The translations under genes were made by a program, and so were the position numbers. The notes under the pieces are model-generated. The model searched no databases. It saw only the letters and a list, made by a program, of their open reading frames with translations, and was not told the DNA's origin. Positions 1 to 9,038 of a stretch of DNA of 27,456 bases are shown here, piece by piece (positions within the stretch are counted from its first letter, which is position 1; every line of letters starts with the position of its first letter). The DNA is taken from the NCBI GenBank assembly GCA_023416895.1, contig JAEZGQ010000050.1, forward strand, positions 1 through 27,456, given 5' to 3'. Origin of the DNA: Bacillota bacterium (GTDB lineage: Bacteria > Bacillota > Clostridia > Christensenellales > CAG-138).

Positions 1-1473
1 AACATACGCAAGGATGTATTTGCGCGTGTAGAAAGCTTTTCCAACGCAGAGTTCGACAAGTTCTCCACTGCTTCCCTTATCACCCGCTGCACCAATGATA
101 TCAGCCAAATTCAAATGCTTTTGACGATGGGCATACGCCTGATATGCTATGCCCCCATTATGGCGATCGGCGGCGTAATTATGGCGGTCAGCCATTCCGC
201 TTCCATGAGCTGGATCATCGCCGCGGCCTGTACGTTGCTCATCGGCGTGGTGGTCGTAGTTACCTCGATTGTCATGCCAAGGTTCAAACTCATTCAAAAG
301 CTGGTGGATAAGCTCAACCTTGTTTCGCGCGAAAGCCTTAGCGGCCTTATGGTGATAAGAGCCTTCGGTACGCAAGCACATGAAACGGAACGCTTCGAAG
401 CGGCCAACGATGAGCTTACAAAGATCAACCTGTTCGTGACCCGCGTGATGGTATACATGATGCCCATTATGATGCTTATTATGAACGGCGTTACGTTATT
501 GATCGTATGGGTGGGTGCGCATCAAATCTCACAGTCCACCATGCAAATCGGCGATATGATGGCGTTCATGCAGTATGCCATGCAAATCATTATGTCGTTT
601 TTGATGATCTCCATGATGTTTATCTTCGTGCCGCGCGCCATGGTTTCCGTAGGGCGCATTGCGGAAGTGCTCAATACCGAGCCCTCCATTCGCAACCCGA
701 AGATTGTTAAACCTTTTGATGAAAGCAAAAAAGGGCTTGTGGAATTTAATAATGTTTGCTTCCGCTACAACAATGCGGAGGACGATACGCTCTCCAACAT
801 CACCTTTACCGCCAAGCCGGGTGAAACTACGGCCATCATAGGATCCACAGGCTCGGGCAAATCCACCATCGCAAGCCTTTTGCTTCGCTTTTACGATGTG
901 ACCTCCGGCAGCATTCTTGTGGACGGTGCGGACGTACGGGAGATCGGGCAAAAAGAGCTTCGTAAAAAAATCGGCTACGTTCCGCAAAAGGGCGTACTTA
1001 TTTCCGGCACGGTCGAAAGCAATCTCCGCTACGGCCAAAAAGATGCCTCGGATGAGGAGATTCAAACGGTTGCCCGCATCGCGCAAGCGGAAGGGTTTAT
1101 CCGTGAGTTGCCTGAGGGCTTTTCTTACGAAATTGCGCAAGGTGGCACAAATGTTTCCGGCGGGCAGAAGCAGCGCCTCTCCATTGGGCGTGCGCTCGCA
1201 AAAAATCCGGATATCTTCGTGTTTGACGATAGCTTTTCGGCGCTCGACTTTAAAACAGATGTGGCGCTTCGCAAGGCGCTCAAGGAACATACGGGCAACA
1301 GCACAGTCATCATCGTTGCGCAGCGCGTAAGCACAATCATGCACGCAGAGCAGATTTTGGTGCTCGACATGGGCAAAATCGTGGGCTGCGGTACGCACCG
1401 AGAGCTTCTCAAGAGCTGTCCGGAATATTATGAAATCGCTTCGTCGCAGCTTTCACAGGAGGAATTGGCATGA
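1..1473 (+). CDS. ABC exporter half-transporter, degenerate-site subunit (5' partial)
   Basis: The reading frame is open from the first base of the window, so this gene starts upstream; the first internal ATG at 115 is not the start. The visible 490 codons hold most of a type I exporter membrane domain followed by an ATPase domain. Walker A (GSTGSGKST) is at about window codons 281-289, the Q-loop is VPQKG, and the signature is VSGGQ. Walker B reads IFVFDD, so the usual catalytic Glu is Asp, and the switch His is Gln (VAQRVST). These two changes mark the degenerate ATPase site of heterodimeric exporters of the TM287/288 type. The stop overlaps the start of the next subunit by 4 bp (ATGA), which implies coupled translation and 1:1 assembly. 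The exported substrate (drug, lipid or peptide) cannot be read from sequence. Confidence 0.95.
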   Translation, partial: NIRKDVFARVESFSNAEFDKFSTASLITRCTNDISQIQMLLTMGIRLICYAPIMAIGGVIMAVSHSASMSWIIAAACTLLIGVVVVVTSIVMPRFKLIQKLVDKLNLVSRESLSGLMVIRAFGTQAHETERFEAANDELTKINLFVTRVMVYMMPIMMLIMNGVTLLIVWVGAHQISQSTMQIGDMMAFMQYAMQIIMSFLMISMMFIFVPRAMVSVGRIAEVLNTEPSIRNPKIVKPFDESKKGLVEFNNVCFRYNNAEDDTLSNITFTAKPGETTAIIGSTGSGKSTIASLLLRFYDVTSGSILVDGADVREIGQKELRKKIGYVPQKGVLISGTVESNLRYGQKDASDEEIQTVARIAQAEGFIRELPEGFSYEIAQGGTNVSGGQKQRLSIGRALAKNPDIFVFDDSFSALDFKTDVALRKALKEHTGNSTVIIVAQRVSTIMHAEQILVLDMGKIVGCGTHRELLKSCPEYYEIASSQLSQEELA

Positions 1474-3377
1474 GCTCTGAACATACAAAACGCAACGCTA
1501 TGCCGCAGCAGCGGCAGCAGTTTGGCCCTGGCGGCGGCGGCCCTATGGGACGTGGCATGATGCCCGGCGATAAGGCAAAGGATTTTAAAGGCACCATCCT
1601 TAAGCTGGCAGGTTACCTCGGCAAGTACAAGTGGACGATTCTTATCGTTTGGACGCTTGCCATTGCCTCCACGGTATTTTCAATCCTCGGGCCGAAAATA
1701 CTCGGCGGTGCGACCGACGAGTTGTTCACGGGGTTGATGGCGAAGATCTCCGGAACGGGCGATATCAATTTTGACAAGATCGCTTCCATCATGCTGAGCC
1801 TTATCGCGCTTTACTGCTTCAGCGCACTTCTCTCCTATTTACAGGGGTTTGTGATGTCGTCCGTAACAGCGAAGGTGACTCGCCGCCTCAGAAGTGACAT
1901 CAACGGAAAAATCCATAAACTTCCCCTGAAATTTTTTGATACCACCACGCACGGCGAGGTGCTTAGCCGCATCACCAACGATGTGGATACCATCAACCAA
2001 ACGCTCAACCAGAGCATGACGCAAATCATCACGTCGCTTACCTCGCTCATCGGCATTCTTGTGATGATGTTTTCTATCAGCTGGCAGCTTACGCTGTTTG
2101 CGCTCGTTATGCTTCCGCTCTCGCTGTCCGCCGTGATCTTTGTGGTGAAAAAGTCGCAAAAGCACTTCGTTAACCAACAAAAGTTTCTCGGAAAGGTCAA
2201 TGGGCACGTGGAGGAAATGTTCGGCAGCCACGTGGTCGTGAAAGCCTTTAACGGCGAAGAGGATTCCGAAAAAACCTTTGGCGGCTACAACGAAGCCCTC
2301 TACCACTCGGCTTGGAAGGCCAACTTCCTTTCGGGATTGATGATGCCTATCACCGGTTTTATCGGCAACCTTTCCTATGTGGCAGTTTGTATGCTCGGCG
2401 GCTATTATGCAGCCAGCGGCACGCTTACGGTAGGCGGTATACAGTCGTTTATTCAGTACATGCGCTCGTTTACGCAGCCTATTTCCCAAATTGCAAACAT
2501 CTCCAACGTGCTGCAGCAAACCGCTGCAGCCGCCGAGCGCGTATTTGAATTCCTCGGCCAGAACGAAGAAGTGAAGGAGCCGGAAAATGCGCTGAGTGTC
2601 AACCGTTCCAACGAAGCGGATACGAAAGCCATCGTGCGCCTTTCGGGCGGTGTGCGCTTTGAAAATGTTTCGTTTGGTTACGATCCGGAAAAAACGATCA
2701 TCCGTGGCTTCAGCGCCAACATCAAGCCGGGCCAGAAGGTGGCAATCGTCGGCCCGACTGGCGCCGGCAAAACCACCATGGTAAAGCTTTTGATGCGTTT
2801 TTACGACGTAAACGGCGGGCGCATCACGCTCGATGGACACGACATACGCGATTTTAAGCGCAACGAGCTTCGATCCCTTTTCGGCATGGTACTTCAGGAT
2901 ACCTGGCTTTTCAACGGTACCATCGCCGACAACATCCGTTACGGCAAACTTGACGCATCCGATACCGAGGTGCGCCGCGCCGCCAAAGCCGCGCAGGTGG
3001 ATCATTTCGTGCGCGCGCTGCCCGATGGGTACAACATGGTACTCAACGAGGAGGCCGATAACATTTCGCAGGGGCAAAAGCAGCTTTTAACGATTGCGCG
3101 CGCCATCCTTGCGAATCCGGAAATCCTCATCCTCGACGAAGCGACAAGCAGCGTGGATACACGTACGGAGGTGCTCATTCAAAAGGCGATGGACAATCTC
3201 ATGAAAAACCGCACAAGCTTTGTAATCGCCCATCGTCTTTCCACCATCCGCAATGCCGACCTCATCCTTGTGATGCGCGACGGCGACATTGTGGAACAAG
3301 GCTCGCATGAGGAATTGATTGCCAAACAGGGCTTTTATGCCGAGCTTTACAACAGCCAGTTTGAAAACGCGGGTTAA
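1470..3377 (+). CDS. ABC exporter half-transporter, catalytic-site subunit
   Basis: This 635-residue protein is the partner of the upstream subunit. The first 35 residues are rich in Gly, Met, Gln and Pro. A six-helix exporter membrane domain (about residues 40-345) is followed by an ATPase domain with Walker A GPTGAGKTT (428-436), Q-loop VLQDTW, Walker B ILILDEATSSVD with an intact catalytic Glu, and the switch His in VIAHRLST. Its signature is ISQGQ instead of LSGGQ, the variant usually found in the subunit that supplies the intact Walker B of a heterodimer. The start ATG overlaps the previous stop (ATGA), and an AGGAGG sequence lies just upstream. Assignment to a heterodimeric multidrug-type exporter is firm; the substrate is unknown. 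Confidence 0.95.
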   Translation: MSSEHTKRNAMPQQRQQFGPGGGGPMGRGMMPGDKAKDFKGTILKLAGYLGKYKWTILIVWTLAIASTVFSILGPKILGGATDELFTGLMAKISGTGDINFDKIASIMLSLIALYCFSALLSYLQGFVMSSVTAKVTRRLRSDINGKIHKLPLKFFDTTTHGEVLSRITNDVDTINQTLNQSMTQIITSLTSLIGILVMMFSISWQLTLFALVMLPLSLSAVIFVVKKSQKHFVNQQKFLGKVNGHVEEMFGSHVVVKAFNGEEDSEKTFGGYNEALYHSAWKANFLSGLMMPITGFIGNLSYVAVCMLGGYYAASGTLTVGGIQSFIQYMRSFTQPISQIANISNVLQQTAAAAERVFEFLGQNEEVKEPENALSVNRSNEADTKAIVRLSGGVRFENVSFGYDPEKTIIRGFSANIKPGQKVAIVGPTGAGKTTMVKLLMRFYDVNGGRITLDGHDIRDFKRNELRSLFGMVLQDTWLFNGTIADNIRYGKLDASDTEVRRAAKAAQVDHFVRALPDGYNMVLNEEADNISQGQKQLLTIARAILANPEILILDEATSSVDTRTEVLIQKAMDNLMKNRTSFVIAHRLSTIRNADLILVMRDGDIVEQGSHEELIAKQGFYAELYNSQFENAG

Positions 3378-3402
3378 CGCACTTCTAAAACGGCAACAGA
3401 AA

Positions 3403-3438
3403 AAGCCTTCCGTTTCGCAGATGCGAAGTGGAAGGCTT
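3403..3438. terminator. Bidirectional rho-independent terminator between convergent units
   Basis: AAGCCTTCC (3403-3411) pairs with GGAAGGCTT (3430-3438), and an inner TTCGCA/TGCGAA extends the stem. On the minus strand the stem is followed by TTTTTC, a good U-tract for ending the long operon that finishes with the acetyltransferase. On the plus strand it is followed by CTTTGT, a weaker tract that can end the ABC exporter operon. Confidence 0.85.
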
Positions 3439-3471
3439 CTTTGTATAACGTAAACTTAACTCAAGAAAAAA

Positions 3472-4047
3472 TCATTTTGCCCGCAGGTCAAGCCGCATCA
3501 CGCTTATGCTGTCACGCCGCTCGATTTCTTCAAAGCCCAGCTCCTCATACATGGTGTGCGTACCCCTATACTGCTTTATGGGTTCGGAGGGAAGTGCAAA
3601 AGGTGCGGCGTACACCGCGCTGCAGCCCTGCGCGCGGAAGCCCTCCACAGCCGTTTTTAAAAGAAGCCTTGCAACGCCCCGCCCTCTGTATTCCGGATGG
3701 ATTACAAAGCAAGCGACACCACCGGCGTTTCCTTCCTTCAGACACGAGCCAAGCTCCTGTTTGAGACGTTTGAGCGAATCGAGCGAGCTTGCGCAGCACC
3801 AGCCGATGCAGCGTTCACCCTCGTACGCAAGGTAGCCGTTCATGTTTCCGTTTTCGATTTCTAAAATGGCCTCCTCGCGGTTTTGCTCGGCGGAGCGGTT
3901 TCTCCATTCGTCCATAGAACCGTCGAGATAGTAGTAGCGGCAGAAACAGCCCGCCCAGTGCGGCGCATATGAAAAATCCAAACCGGAAAGGTAATTCGCA
4001 AACGCTTGCCCCAGTTCCTTCGTAAGCGGTTTCACGGTGTACTCCAT
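3472..4047 (-). CDS. GNAT-family N-acetyltransferase
   Basis: This is a 191-residue protein with a GNAT fold. The acetyl-CoA-binding motif A is clear: a beta-4 strand (VACFVIHPEY, 111-120) is followed by the pyrophosphate-binding loop RGRGVA (121-126) and helix alpha-3. The N-terminal part is Cys- and aromatic-rich (HWAGCFCRYYY, 30-40), and Cys recurs at 80, 84 and 85, which is more Cys than most GNATs carry. The start follows a GGGAGGG ribosome binding site that sits immediately after the RNase G stop, leaving a 9-bp gap, so this is the last gene of the operon. The substrate cannot be predicted. In related genomes this slot often holds rplU instead. Confidence 0.85.
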   Translation of the reverse strand: MEYTVKPLTKELGQAFANYLSGLDFSYAPHWAGCFCRYYYLDGSMDEWRNRSAEQNREEAILEIENGNMNGYLAYEGERCIGWCCASSLDSLKRLKQELGSCLKEGNAGGVACFVIHPEYRGRGVARLLLKTAVEGFRAQGCSAVYAAPFALPSEPIKQYRGTHTMYEELGFEEIERRDSISVMRLDLRAK

Positions 4048-4056
4048 ATGCCCTCC

Positions 4057-5586
4057 CTAATATTGCTTGCAGCCGTGCCTTATGCGCGAAAGCTCTTCCT
4101 CCGAACCGACAGCGCTTACCTCATAGGTGGAAACGTGCATTGTATCGTCCGCCAACACATAGGCGGCTTTGCCTGCGCACACCGGCAAAAGCGGCGCTTC
4201 CGGGGTGTGGTTTTCCTCAATGATAGACGCAACGCTCGGGTGAACGCGCACAAGGTAATTCTTGGCGGATTCCTCGTGATAGGCGCGCATCAGCTTTTTT
4301 CTGACCTTCATCAGTACCGTCTCCGGCGAAAGCACCTTGCCGTCGCCCCCACAGTACGGGCAGGAGGTTTGAAGCGTATGCCCAATGCACTGGCGCGTCT
4401 TTTTGCGCGTCATCTCCACAAGCCCGAGCTGCGTAATGCCAAGTACGTTGGATTTCGTGCGGTCTTTTCTTAGCTCAGTCTTAAGCGTTTCAAGCACGCG
4501 TTCCTTATCGGCGATTTCATCCATATCGATGAAATCCACAATGATGATACCGCTGATGTCGCGAAGCCTCAGCTGGCGTGCAATCTCACGAGCAGCTTCG
4601 CAGTTGGTTTCGGTGATGGTTTCCTGAAGGTTATCGTTGTTCCCTACATATTTTCCGGTGTTGACGTCGATGGTGGTGAGCGCCTCGGTTTGGTCGATGA
4701 TGATATATCCACCGTTTTTCATCCAAACCTTGCGGGCAAGCGCTTTGTCGATCACCGATTCAAGACCCAACACATCAAACATATCGGGAATTTCATCGTA
4801 AAGCACCACCCGGTCACGCAGCGTTGGCGAGATGATGCCCGCTACGATCTGCACGCGTTCAAAAAACTCCCTGTCGTTGATGACAAGGCGCTCCACATCG
4901 GGTGTAAAAAGATCGCGAATGGTACGAAAGATCAACGGTTCCTCCGCGTGGATGAGCCGCGGCGCGGGCGAAAGCCTGCTTTTTTGCTGAATGCGTTCCC
5001 AGATGCGCGCCAAAAACTGCACGTCGGAGGAAAACTCCTCCTCCGTTTTTCCCTCGGCGGCGGTGCGAACAATCACGCCCATGTGCTGCGGTTTCAAGCG
5101 CTCCATCGCCTCTTTGAGGCGTGTGCGTTCCGCCTCGTTCTCGATGCGGCGCGATACCCCCACGTAGTTGACAGAAGGCATTAAAACAAGTGTGCGCCCG
5201 GGGAGCGTGATGTGCGTTGTGACGCGCGCGCCCTTTGTTCCGACAGGCTCCTTGAGCACCTGCACCATAATCTCCTGACCGGGTTTTACGATGTCTCGGA
5301 TGTTGGGCACTTCAAAGCGCATGTCGGCCGCTGCACCGTTGAACGTGAAATCGGATTTGTCTACAGTAATATCGCCGGCGTACAAAAAGGCGTTGCGTTC
5401 AAGGCCGATGTCCACAAACGCCGCCTGCATTCCCGGCAAAACGTTTTGTACCCTACCGTTGTAAATGTTACCCACCAACCGTTCGCGGCCACGGCGCTCA
5501 ATGAAAATTTCACCGGGCGTACCATCTTCCAAAAGAACGACGCGCGTTTGGTACGGGTTAATGTCGACGATGATCTCCTTGCCCAT
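4057..5586 (-). CDS. rng: Ribonuclease G (Rne/Rng family)
   Basis: This 509-residue single-strand endoribonuclease takes part in rRNA 5'-end maturation and mRNA decay. The N-terminus (MGKEIIVDINPYQTRVVLLE) and the S1 segment with VGNIYNGRVQNVLPGMQAAFVDIG (38-61) are typical of RNase G. The two catalytic metal-binding Asp residues appear in TTIDVNTGKY (D307) and IIIVDFIDMD (D351). The Zn-link CPYC (409-412) that joins protomers is present. The length matches RNase G, and the long C-terminal scaffold of RNase E is absent. The start has GGAGAAGG just upstream. It follows the DUF2344 gene by 47 bp. In many Clostridia rplU, a small protease gene and rpmA follow; here they are missing and a GNAT gene follows instead. 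Confidence 0.96.
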   Translation of the reverse strand: MGKEIIVDINPYQTRVVLLEDGTPGEIFIERRGRERLVGNIYNGRVQNVLPGMQAAFVDIGLERNAFLYAGDITVDKSDFTFNGAAADMRFEVPNIRDIVKPGQEIMVQVLKEPVGTKGARVTTHITLPGRTLVLMPSVNYVGVSRRIENEAERTRLKEAMERLKPQHMGVIVRTAAEGKTEEEFSSDVQFLARIWERIQQKSRLSPAPRLIHAEEPLIFRTIRDLFTPDVERLVINDREFFERVQIVAGIISPTLRDRVVLYDEIPDMFDVLGLESVIDKALARKVWMKNGGYIIIDQTEALTTIDVNTGKYVGNNDNLQETITETNCEAAREIARQLRLRDISGIIIVDFIDMDEIADKERVLETLKTELRKDRTKSNVLGITQLGLVEMTRKKTRQCIGHTLQTSCPYCGGDGKVLSPETVLMKVRKKLMRAYHEESAKNYLVRVHPSVASIIEENHTPEAPLLPVCAGKAAYVLADDTMHVSTYEVSAVGSEEELSRIRHGCKQY

Positions 5587-5633
5587 GTAACCTTCTCCGT
5601 AATTGAAAAGCCGAAGCTCTCTTCGTTCGTGTT

Positions 5634-6293
5634 TTAATCGAAACGCGGCATGATAAGCCCGTCTCTTGAGTAAAGCGCGCTGCGATGTACGGAATACGGG
5701 TATTCCTCTCCAGTGCGCACGAAAAGCGCTTCCATCAAAAGGTCAATTCCAAGGCTTCCCTGCGCGCTCACTTCCCCTGTAATAAGAAGTTTGCCCGGTT
5801 TGTCAAAAACGAGCCGGTAAAGCTTGGGGCGAAGGTCAACGTCCTTCATGCCGCCCTTGGTGTGCTTATTGACGATGATTTCCCCGCCCAAAAGCGAGTT
5901 GATAGCTGTTTGAAGCGCAGCATCGTTTACCTCGCACAAAAAGCTGACCGTATAATCTGCGGCGCACATCAGAGCGCTCAAAGCCGCAACGGCATCGTCG
6001 GCAAGCATAGCCTCCAGTACACGAAACCCGCTCGGAAGCGCTTCATTGACGCGCTCCATGAACTGATCGGGATCGATTTCGTTTTCAAGCCGTACATCCA
6101 GCCACTCAGCAGAGCTTGTAAAGCCAACAGAAAGTGCCGTAGCAAACGCAAGCACCGGATGTGGGTTGAACCCTTGGGAGTAAGCAACCGGTATTTTTGC
6201 GCGCCGGAAAGCGCGCTGAAACAGCCGCTGCACGTCCAGGTGCGACACAAAACGCGCCGCCCCTTGCTTTTCAAACCTTGCAATAATCCGCAT
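5634..6293 (-). CDS. DUF2344 / TIGR03936-family radical SAM-associated protein
   Basis: This protein of 219 residues begins MRIIARFEKQGAARFVSHLD and matches the DUF2344 (TIGR03936) family, which is usually encoded directly after, or fused to, a TIGR03960 radical SAM protein, as here. Family hallmarks seen are FVSHLDVQRLFQRAFRRA and the PVAYSQGFNPHPVLAFA segment. A TTG at 6305 would add four residues, but the ATG at 6293 has GGGGAA six bases upstream while the TTG has no ribosome binding site, so 6293 is chosen. The gene overlaps the end of the radical SAM gene by 23 bp. The biochemical role is unknown; the pairing suggests a shared RNA or protein modification task. Confidence 0.88.
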   Translation of the reverse strand: MRIIARFEKQGAARFVSHLDVQRLFQRAFRRAKIPVAYSQGFNPHPVLAFATALSVGFTSSAEWLDVRLENEIDPDQFMERVNEALPSGFRVLEAMLADDAVAALSALMCAADYTVSFLCEVNDAALQTAINSLLGGEIIVNKHTKGGMKDVDLRPKLYRLVFDKPGKLLITGEVSAQGSLGIDLLMEALFVRTGEEYPYSVHRSALYSRDGLIMPRFD

Positions 6294-8106
6294 AACATTC
6301 CCCAAAGCAGCCGTTGCAGCCGTCGCGGCAGTCGCGCGTGAGCTGCTCTTTGTGCGCGCGGCTGTTTTCGGCTTTCAAGTATTTCTCGGTAACGATCATA
6401 TCAATATGTCCCCAGGGAAGCGCCTCGTCTTCGCTTCTCTGACGATGTGCGTAAAACGCCGGGTCAAGCCCGCAGGAGGTGAAAGCGGCCTCCCAAGCGG
6501 AGAGCTTAAAATGCTCGTCCCACGAGTCAAATCGCGCACCGTTGCGGTATGCCGCAACGAGCAGCGGCGCAAGCCGCCTGTCGCCGCGCGCGAATACAGC
6601 CTCTAAAATGCTGATGTCCGGCGCGTGATAGGAAAACTCCACCCCGCGAATGCTGCGAAGCGCATTTCTTAAGAGCTGCTGTTTTCGCATCAGCTCTTCT
6701 TTTTCGTTTTGCGCCTCCCACTGAAAGGGTGTAAACGGCTTTGGAACGAAGGATGACGCGCTGACGGATACGCGGAAGCCTTTGCCCCGCTTTTCCTTTG
6801 GGAGCGAGTAATAAACATTTACGACCTTTTTTGCAAGGTCGGCTATGCCCAAAATATCCTCGTCGGTTTCCGTGGGAAGACCGATCATGAAATATAGCTT
6901 AACGCCCGTCCAACCGGCTTCAAAGGCATCGCCCACGCTCCTTAAAAGGTCTTCCTCGGTAACGCATTTGTTAATCACGTCGCGAAGCCTCTGTGTGCCT
7001 GCCTCAGGCGCAAGCGTAAGCCCGGCTTTTCGTACGGACTGCATTTGCTCAAGGTTGTCTTTCAAAAAAGAATCGATGCGCAGCGACGGCAGCGACACGG
7101 AAACGCGCTGCTGCTTGAACTCATCGATAATTTCCGGCACAAGCTGATGGATTTCGGAATAGTCGCCGGTGCTTAAAGAGAACAGCGAAATTTCATCGTA
7201 GCCGGTGCAGGAAACAAGCGAGCGCGCGTGCTCCATAAGCGTCTCTTTTTTGCGTTCGCGTATGGGTCGGTAAATAAAGCCAGCCTGGCAAAACCGACAG
7301 CCGCGCGTGCAGCCCCGAAACAGCTCAAGCGCAAGCCTGTCGTGAACGATCGGCATAAAGGGTACGATTGGCTTACCGATGTATTTCGCCGCATCAAGGT
7401 TTTTAAGCATGCGCCGTTTTGGGCGGTCGGGCGCTTCATTTTCAAGCTTGTCCATGCGCGAAAACATACCGTCGGGTGTATACTGTGGCTCGTAAAACGC
7501 CGGTATATAAACGCCCTCGATCTTTGAGAGTGCCAAAAGAAGCGCGCGCTTTGAGGCGCCTTTCTTCTTCTCATTAATGTACACATCCAAAAACTCATCG
7601 ATCAACTCTTCGCCGTCGCCGATGAGAACCGCGTCGAGAAAAGGCGCAACAGGCTCGGGGTTGCAAGCACAAGGGCCGCCGCTTATTACAAGAGGCATGT
7701 CCTCCCCGCGATCCTTTGCATAAAAAGGAATGCCCGAAAGCTCAAGCATCGTAAGAAGGTTAGTATAGCCCATTTCGTAAAGAAACGAAAAGCCAACAAT
7801 ATCGAAGTCGCGAAGGTCGCGATGCGTTTCCAGTGAAAACGTACCAAGCCCGTTTTCTCGCAAAAGCGCCTCCATATCCGGCCAAGGCGCAAAAACGCGC
7901 TCGCAAAGCGCATCGCTTCTTTGGTTGATGATGTTGTATAAGATCCTGGAGCCCAGGTGCGACATGCCGATTTCGTATACATCGGGGAAACAAAGCGCAA
8001 ATTTAACGGGAGCGTCGGTCTTTACAATTTGATTCAACTCTCCGCCGGTATACCTTGCGGGCTTTTCCACACGATCAAAAAGACTTTCCAACAACTTGTG
8101 ATTCAA
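6271..8106 (-). CDS. TIGR03960-family B12-binding-domain radical SAM protein
   Basis: This 611-residue protein has a cobalamin-binding-like N-terminal region (PDVYEIGMSHLG at 41-52, ISGGPCACNPEPVAPFLD, 141-158) followed by a radical SAM core whose 4Fe-4S cysteines are C266, C270 and C273 in CTRGCRFCQAG. The last 25 residues hold six more Cys (CRDGCNGCFGECYADYC), which could bind a further cluster. The start is TTG at 8106; it is supported by GGAGGA four bases upstream, and there is no better ATG. TIGR03960 proteins are widespread in Clostridia, lie next to DUF2344 genes and have no settled reaction. The position between a SpoIVFB-like protease and RNase G is a conserved clostridial arrangement. 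Confidence 0.93.
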   Translation of the reverse strand: MNHKLLESLFDRVEKPARYTGGELNQIVKTDAPVKFALCFPDVYEIGMSHLGSRILYNIINQRSDALCERVFAPWPDMEALLRENGLGTFSLETHRDLRDFDIVGFSFLYEMGYTNLLTMLELSGIPFYAKDRGEDMPLVISGGPCACNPEPVAPFLDAVLIGDGEELIDEFLDVYINEKKKGASKRALLLALSKIEGVYIPAFYEPQYTPDGMFSRMDKLENEAPDRPKRRMLKNLDAAKYIGKPIVPFMPIVHDRLALELFRGCTRGCRFCQAGFIYRPIRERKKETLMEHARSLVSCTGYDEISLFSLSTGDYSEIHQLVPEIIDEFKQQRVSVSLPSLRIDSFLKDNLEQMQSVRKAGLTLAPEAGTQRLRDVINKCVTEEDLLRSVGDAFEAGWTGVKLYFMIGLPTETDEDILGIADLAKKVVNVYYSLPKEKRGKGFRVSVSASSFVPKPFTPFQWEAQNEKEELMRKQQLLRNALRSIRGVEFSYHAPDISILEAVFARGDRRLAPLLVAAYRNGARFDSWDEHFKLSAWEAAFTSCGLDPAFYAHRQRSEDEALPWGHIDMIVTEKYLKAENSRAHKEQLTRDCRDGCNGCFGECYADYCKV

Positions 8107-8160
8107 AGCATCCTCCAGACTTTTTCGGTCGTTTCATTTTAACACCAAACACATACAAGG

Positions 8161-8991
8161 TCAACGAAGCTTCCTTAATATGTCGGAAAGCTTCGCCTCC
8201 TGCCCGAAAGCGGCAAGCCCGTTCAAAACGGAAGCCTCGTCAAGCTCGCCGAGCATTTTCATTTCATCGTCTACCACGTACAAAACAACATAGTGGCTGT
8301 CGCCAAAGAGCTTCATGGCGGCTTTTGCATCAAGCGAATGATGCACCGCCAAGCAGTGTACCGTTGCAGCACCTCCGCTTTTCAGCACGCCCATGCGCTT
8401 TACCATGGAAAAAACACGGTATCCCCTTTGTGCACGCCATTCCCGCAGTGCTGCAAGCGGTAAAAACAACCCCCAGATGATGAACGTGGGGTTTATTTGC
8501 CCGTTTAACAGAATCCATGCGCCAAGCGCAAAAAATACGGAGCCAGCGGCCATACCAAAACCTGAAAGCAGGCGCACCGCCGCCTTTTCGCTCAAAACCG
8601 CCATAATGGCGGCTTTTGCGGCGCGTCCTCCATCAAGAGGGAGCGCGGGTAGCAGGTTGACTGCCGCAATCCAAAGGTTCATGCGCCCGAATTCTTCAAA
8701 ATATAAAAAACCGGTTCCGATCACGTTTTTTGCCGCAAGAAATACAAGCCCCGCTATCAGGCTAAAAAGGGGGCCGGAGGCGGCGATCAACAGTTCATCC
8801 CAGCGGTCGTTCACGGTTTTTTCAAGCCGCGCAACAAACCCAAACGGTTCCAGCTCAATGGCCGCAATCGCATAGCCGAGCCCACGTGCCATAAGCGCAT
8901 GGCACAGCTCGTGCAGCGAAAGCGCCAAAAGCGATAGAAGGAGACTGGGGAGATTGTTGCTTAGAAATGCGAAAAATACAAGCAGCAGCAC
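8161..8991 (-). CDS. SpoIVFB-like M50 intramembrane metalloprotease
   Basis: This is a site-2-protease-type membrane protein. From the GTG at 8991 it has 276 residues, with the zinc motif HELCH (27-31), the second ligand motif NLLPALPLDGGR (112-123), several hydrophobic helices and a C-terminal CBS-like half (about 200-276), as in SpoIVFB. The GTG has no ribosome binding site. The frame stays open further upstream to 9060 and reads VRLGQIGNTVLRSSPLVLLL, which looks like the usual start of this family. A strong GGGGGAGG at 9050-9057 faces ATA at 9042 rather than a standard start, so the true N-terminus is probably about 17 residues longer. The neighbouring SpoIVFA-like gene supports a regulated-protease pair. 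Its substrate may be a pro-sigma factor or another membrane protein. Confidence 0.9.
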   Translation of the reverse strand: MLLLVFFAFLSNNLPSLLLSLLALSLHELCHALMARGLGYAIAAIELEPFGFVARLEKTVNDRWDELLIAASGPLFSLIAGLVFLAAKNVIGTGFLYFEEFGRMNLWIAAVNLLPALPLDGGRAAKAAIMAVLSEKAAVRLLSGFGMAAGSVFFALGAWILLNGQINPTFIIWGLFLPLAALREWRAQRGYRVFSMVKRMGVLKSGGAATVHCLAVHHSLDAKAAMKLFGDSHYVVLYVVDDEMKMLGELDEASVLNGLAAFGQEAKLSDILRKLR

Positions 8992-9038
8992 AAGCGGGCT
9001 GCTGCGTAAAACCGTATTCCCAATTTGCCCAAGACGTA

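Noticed and set aside
529..1398. A 289-codon minus-strand open frame
   Set aside because: It is antisense to the first ABC subunit, a shadow of its codon pattern.
1839..3077. A 412-codon minus-strand open frame
   Set aside because: It is antisense to the second ABC exporter subunit and is His/Arg-rich with no recognisable motif.
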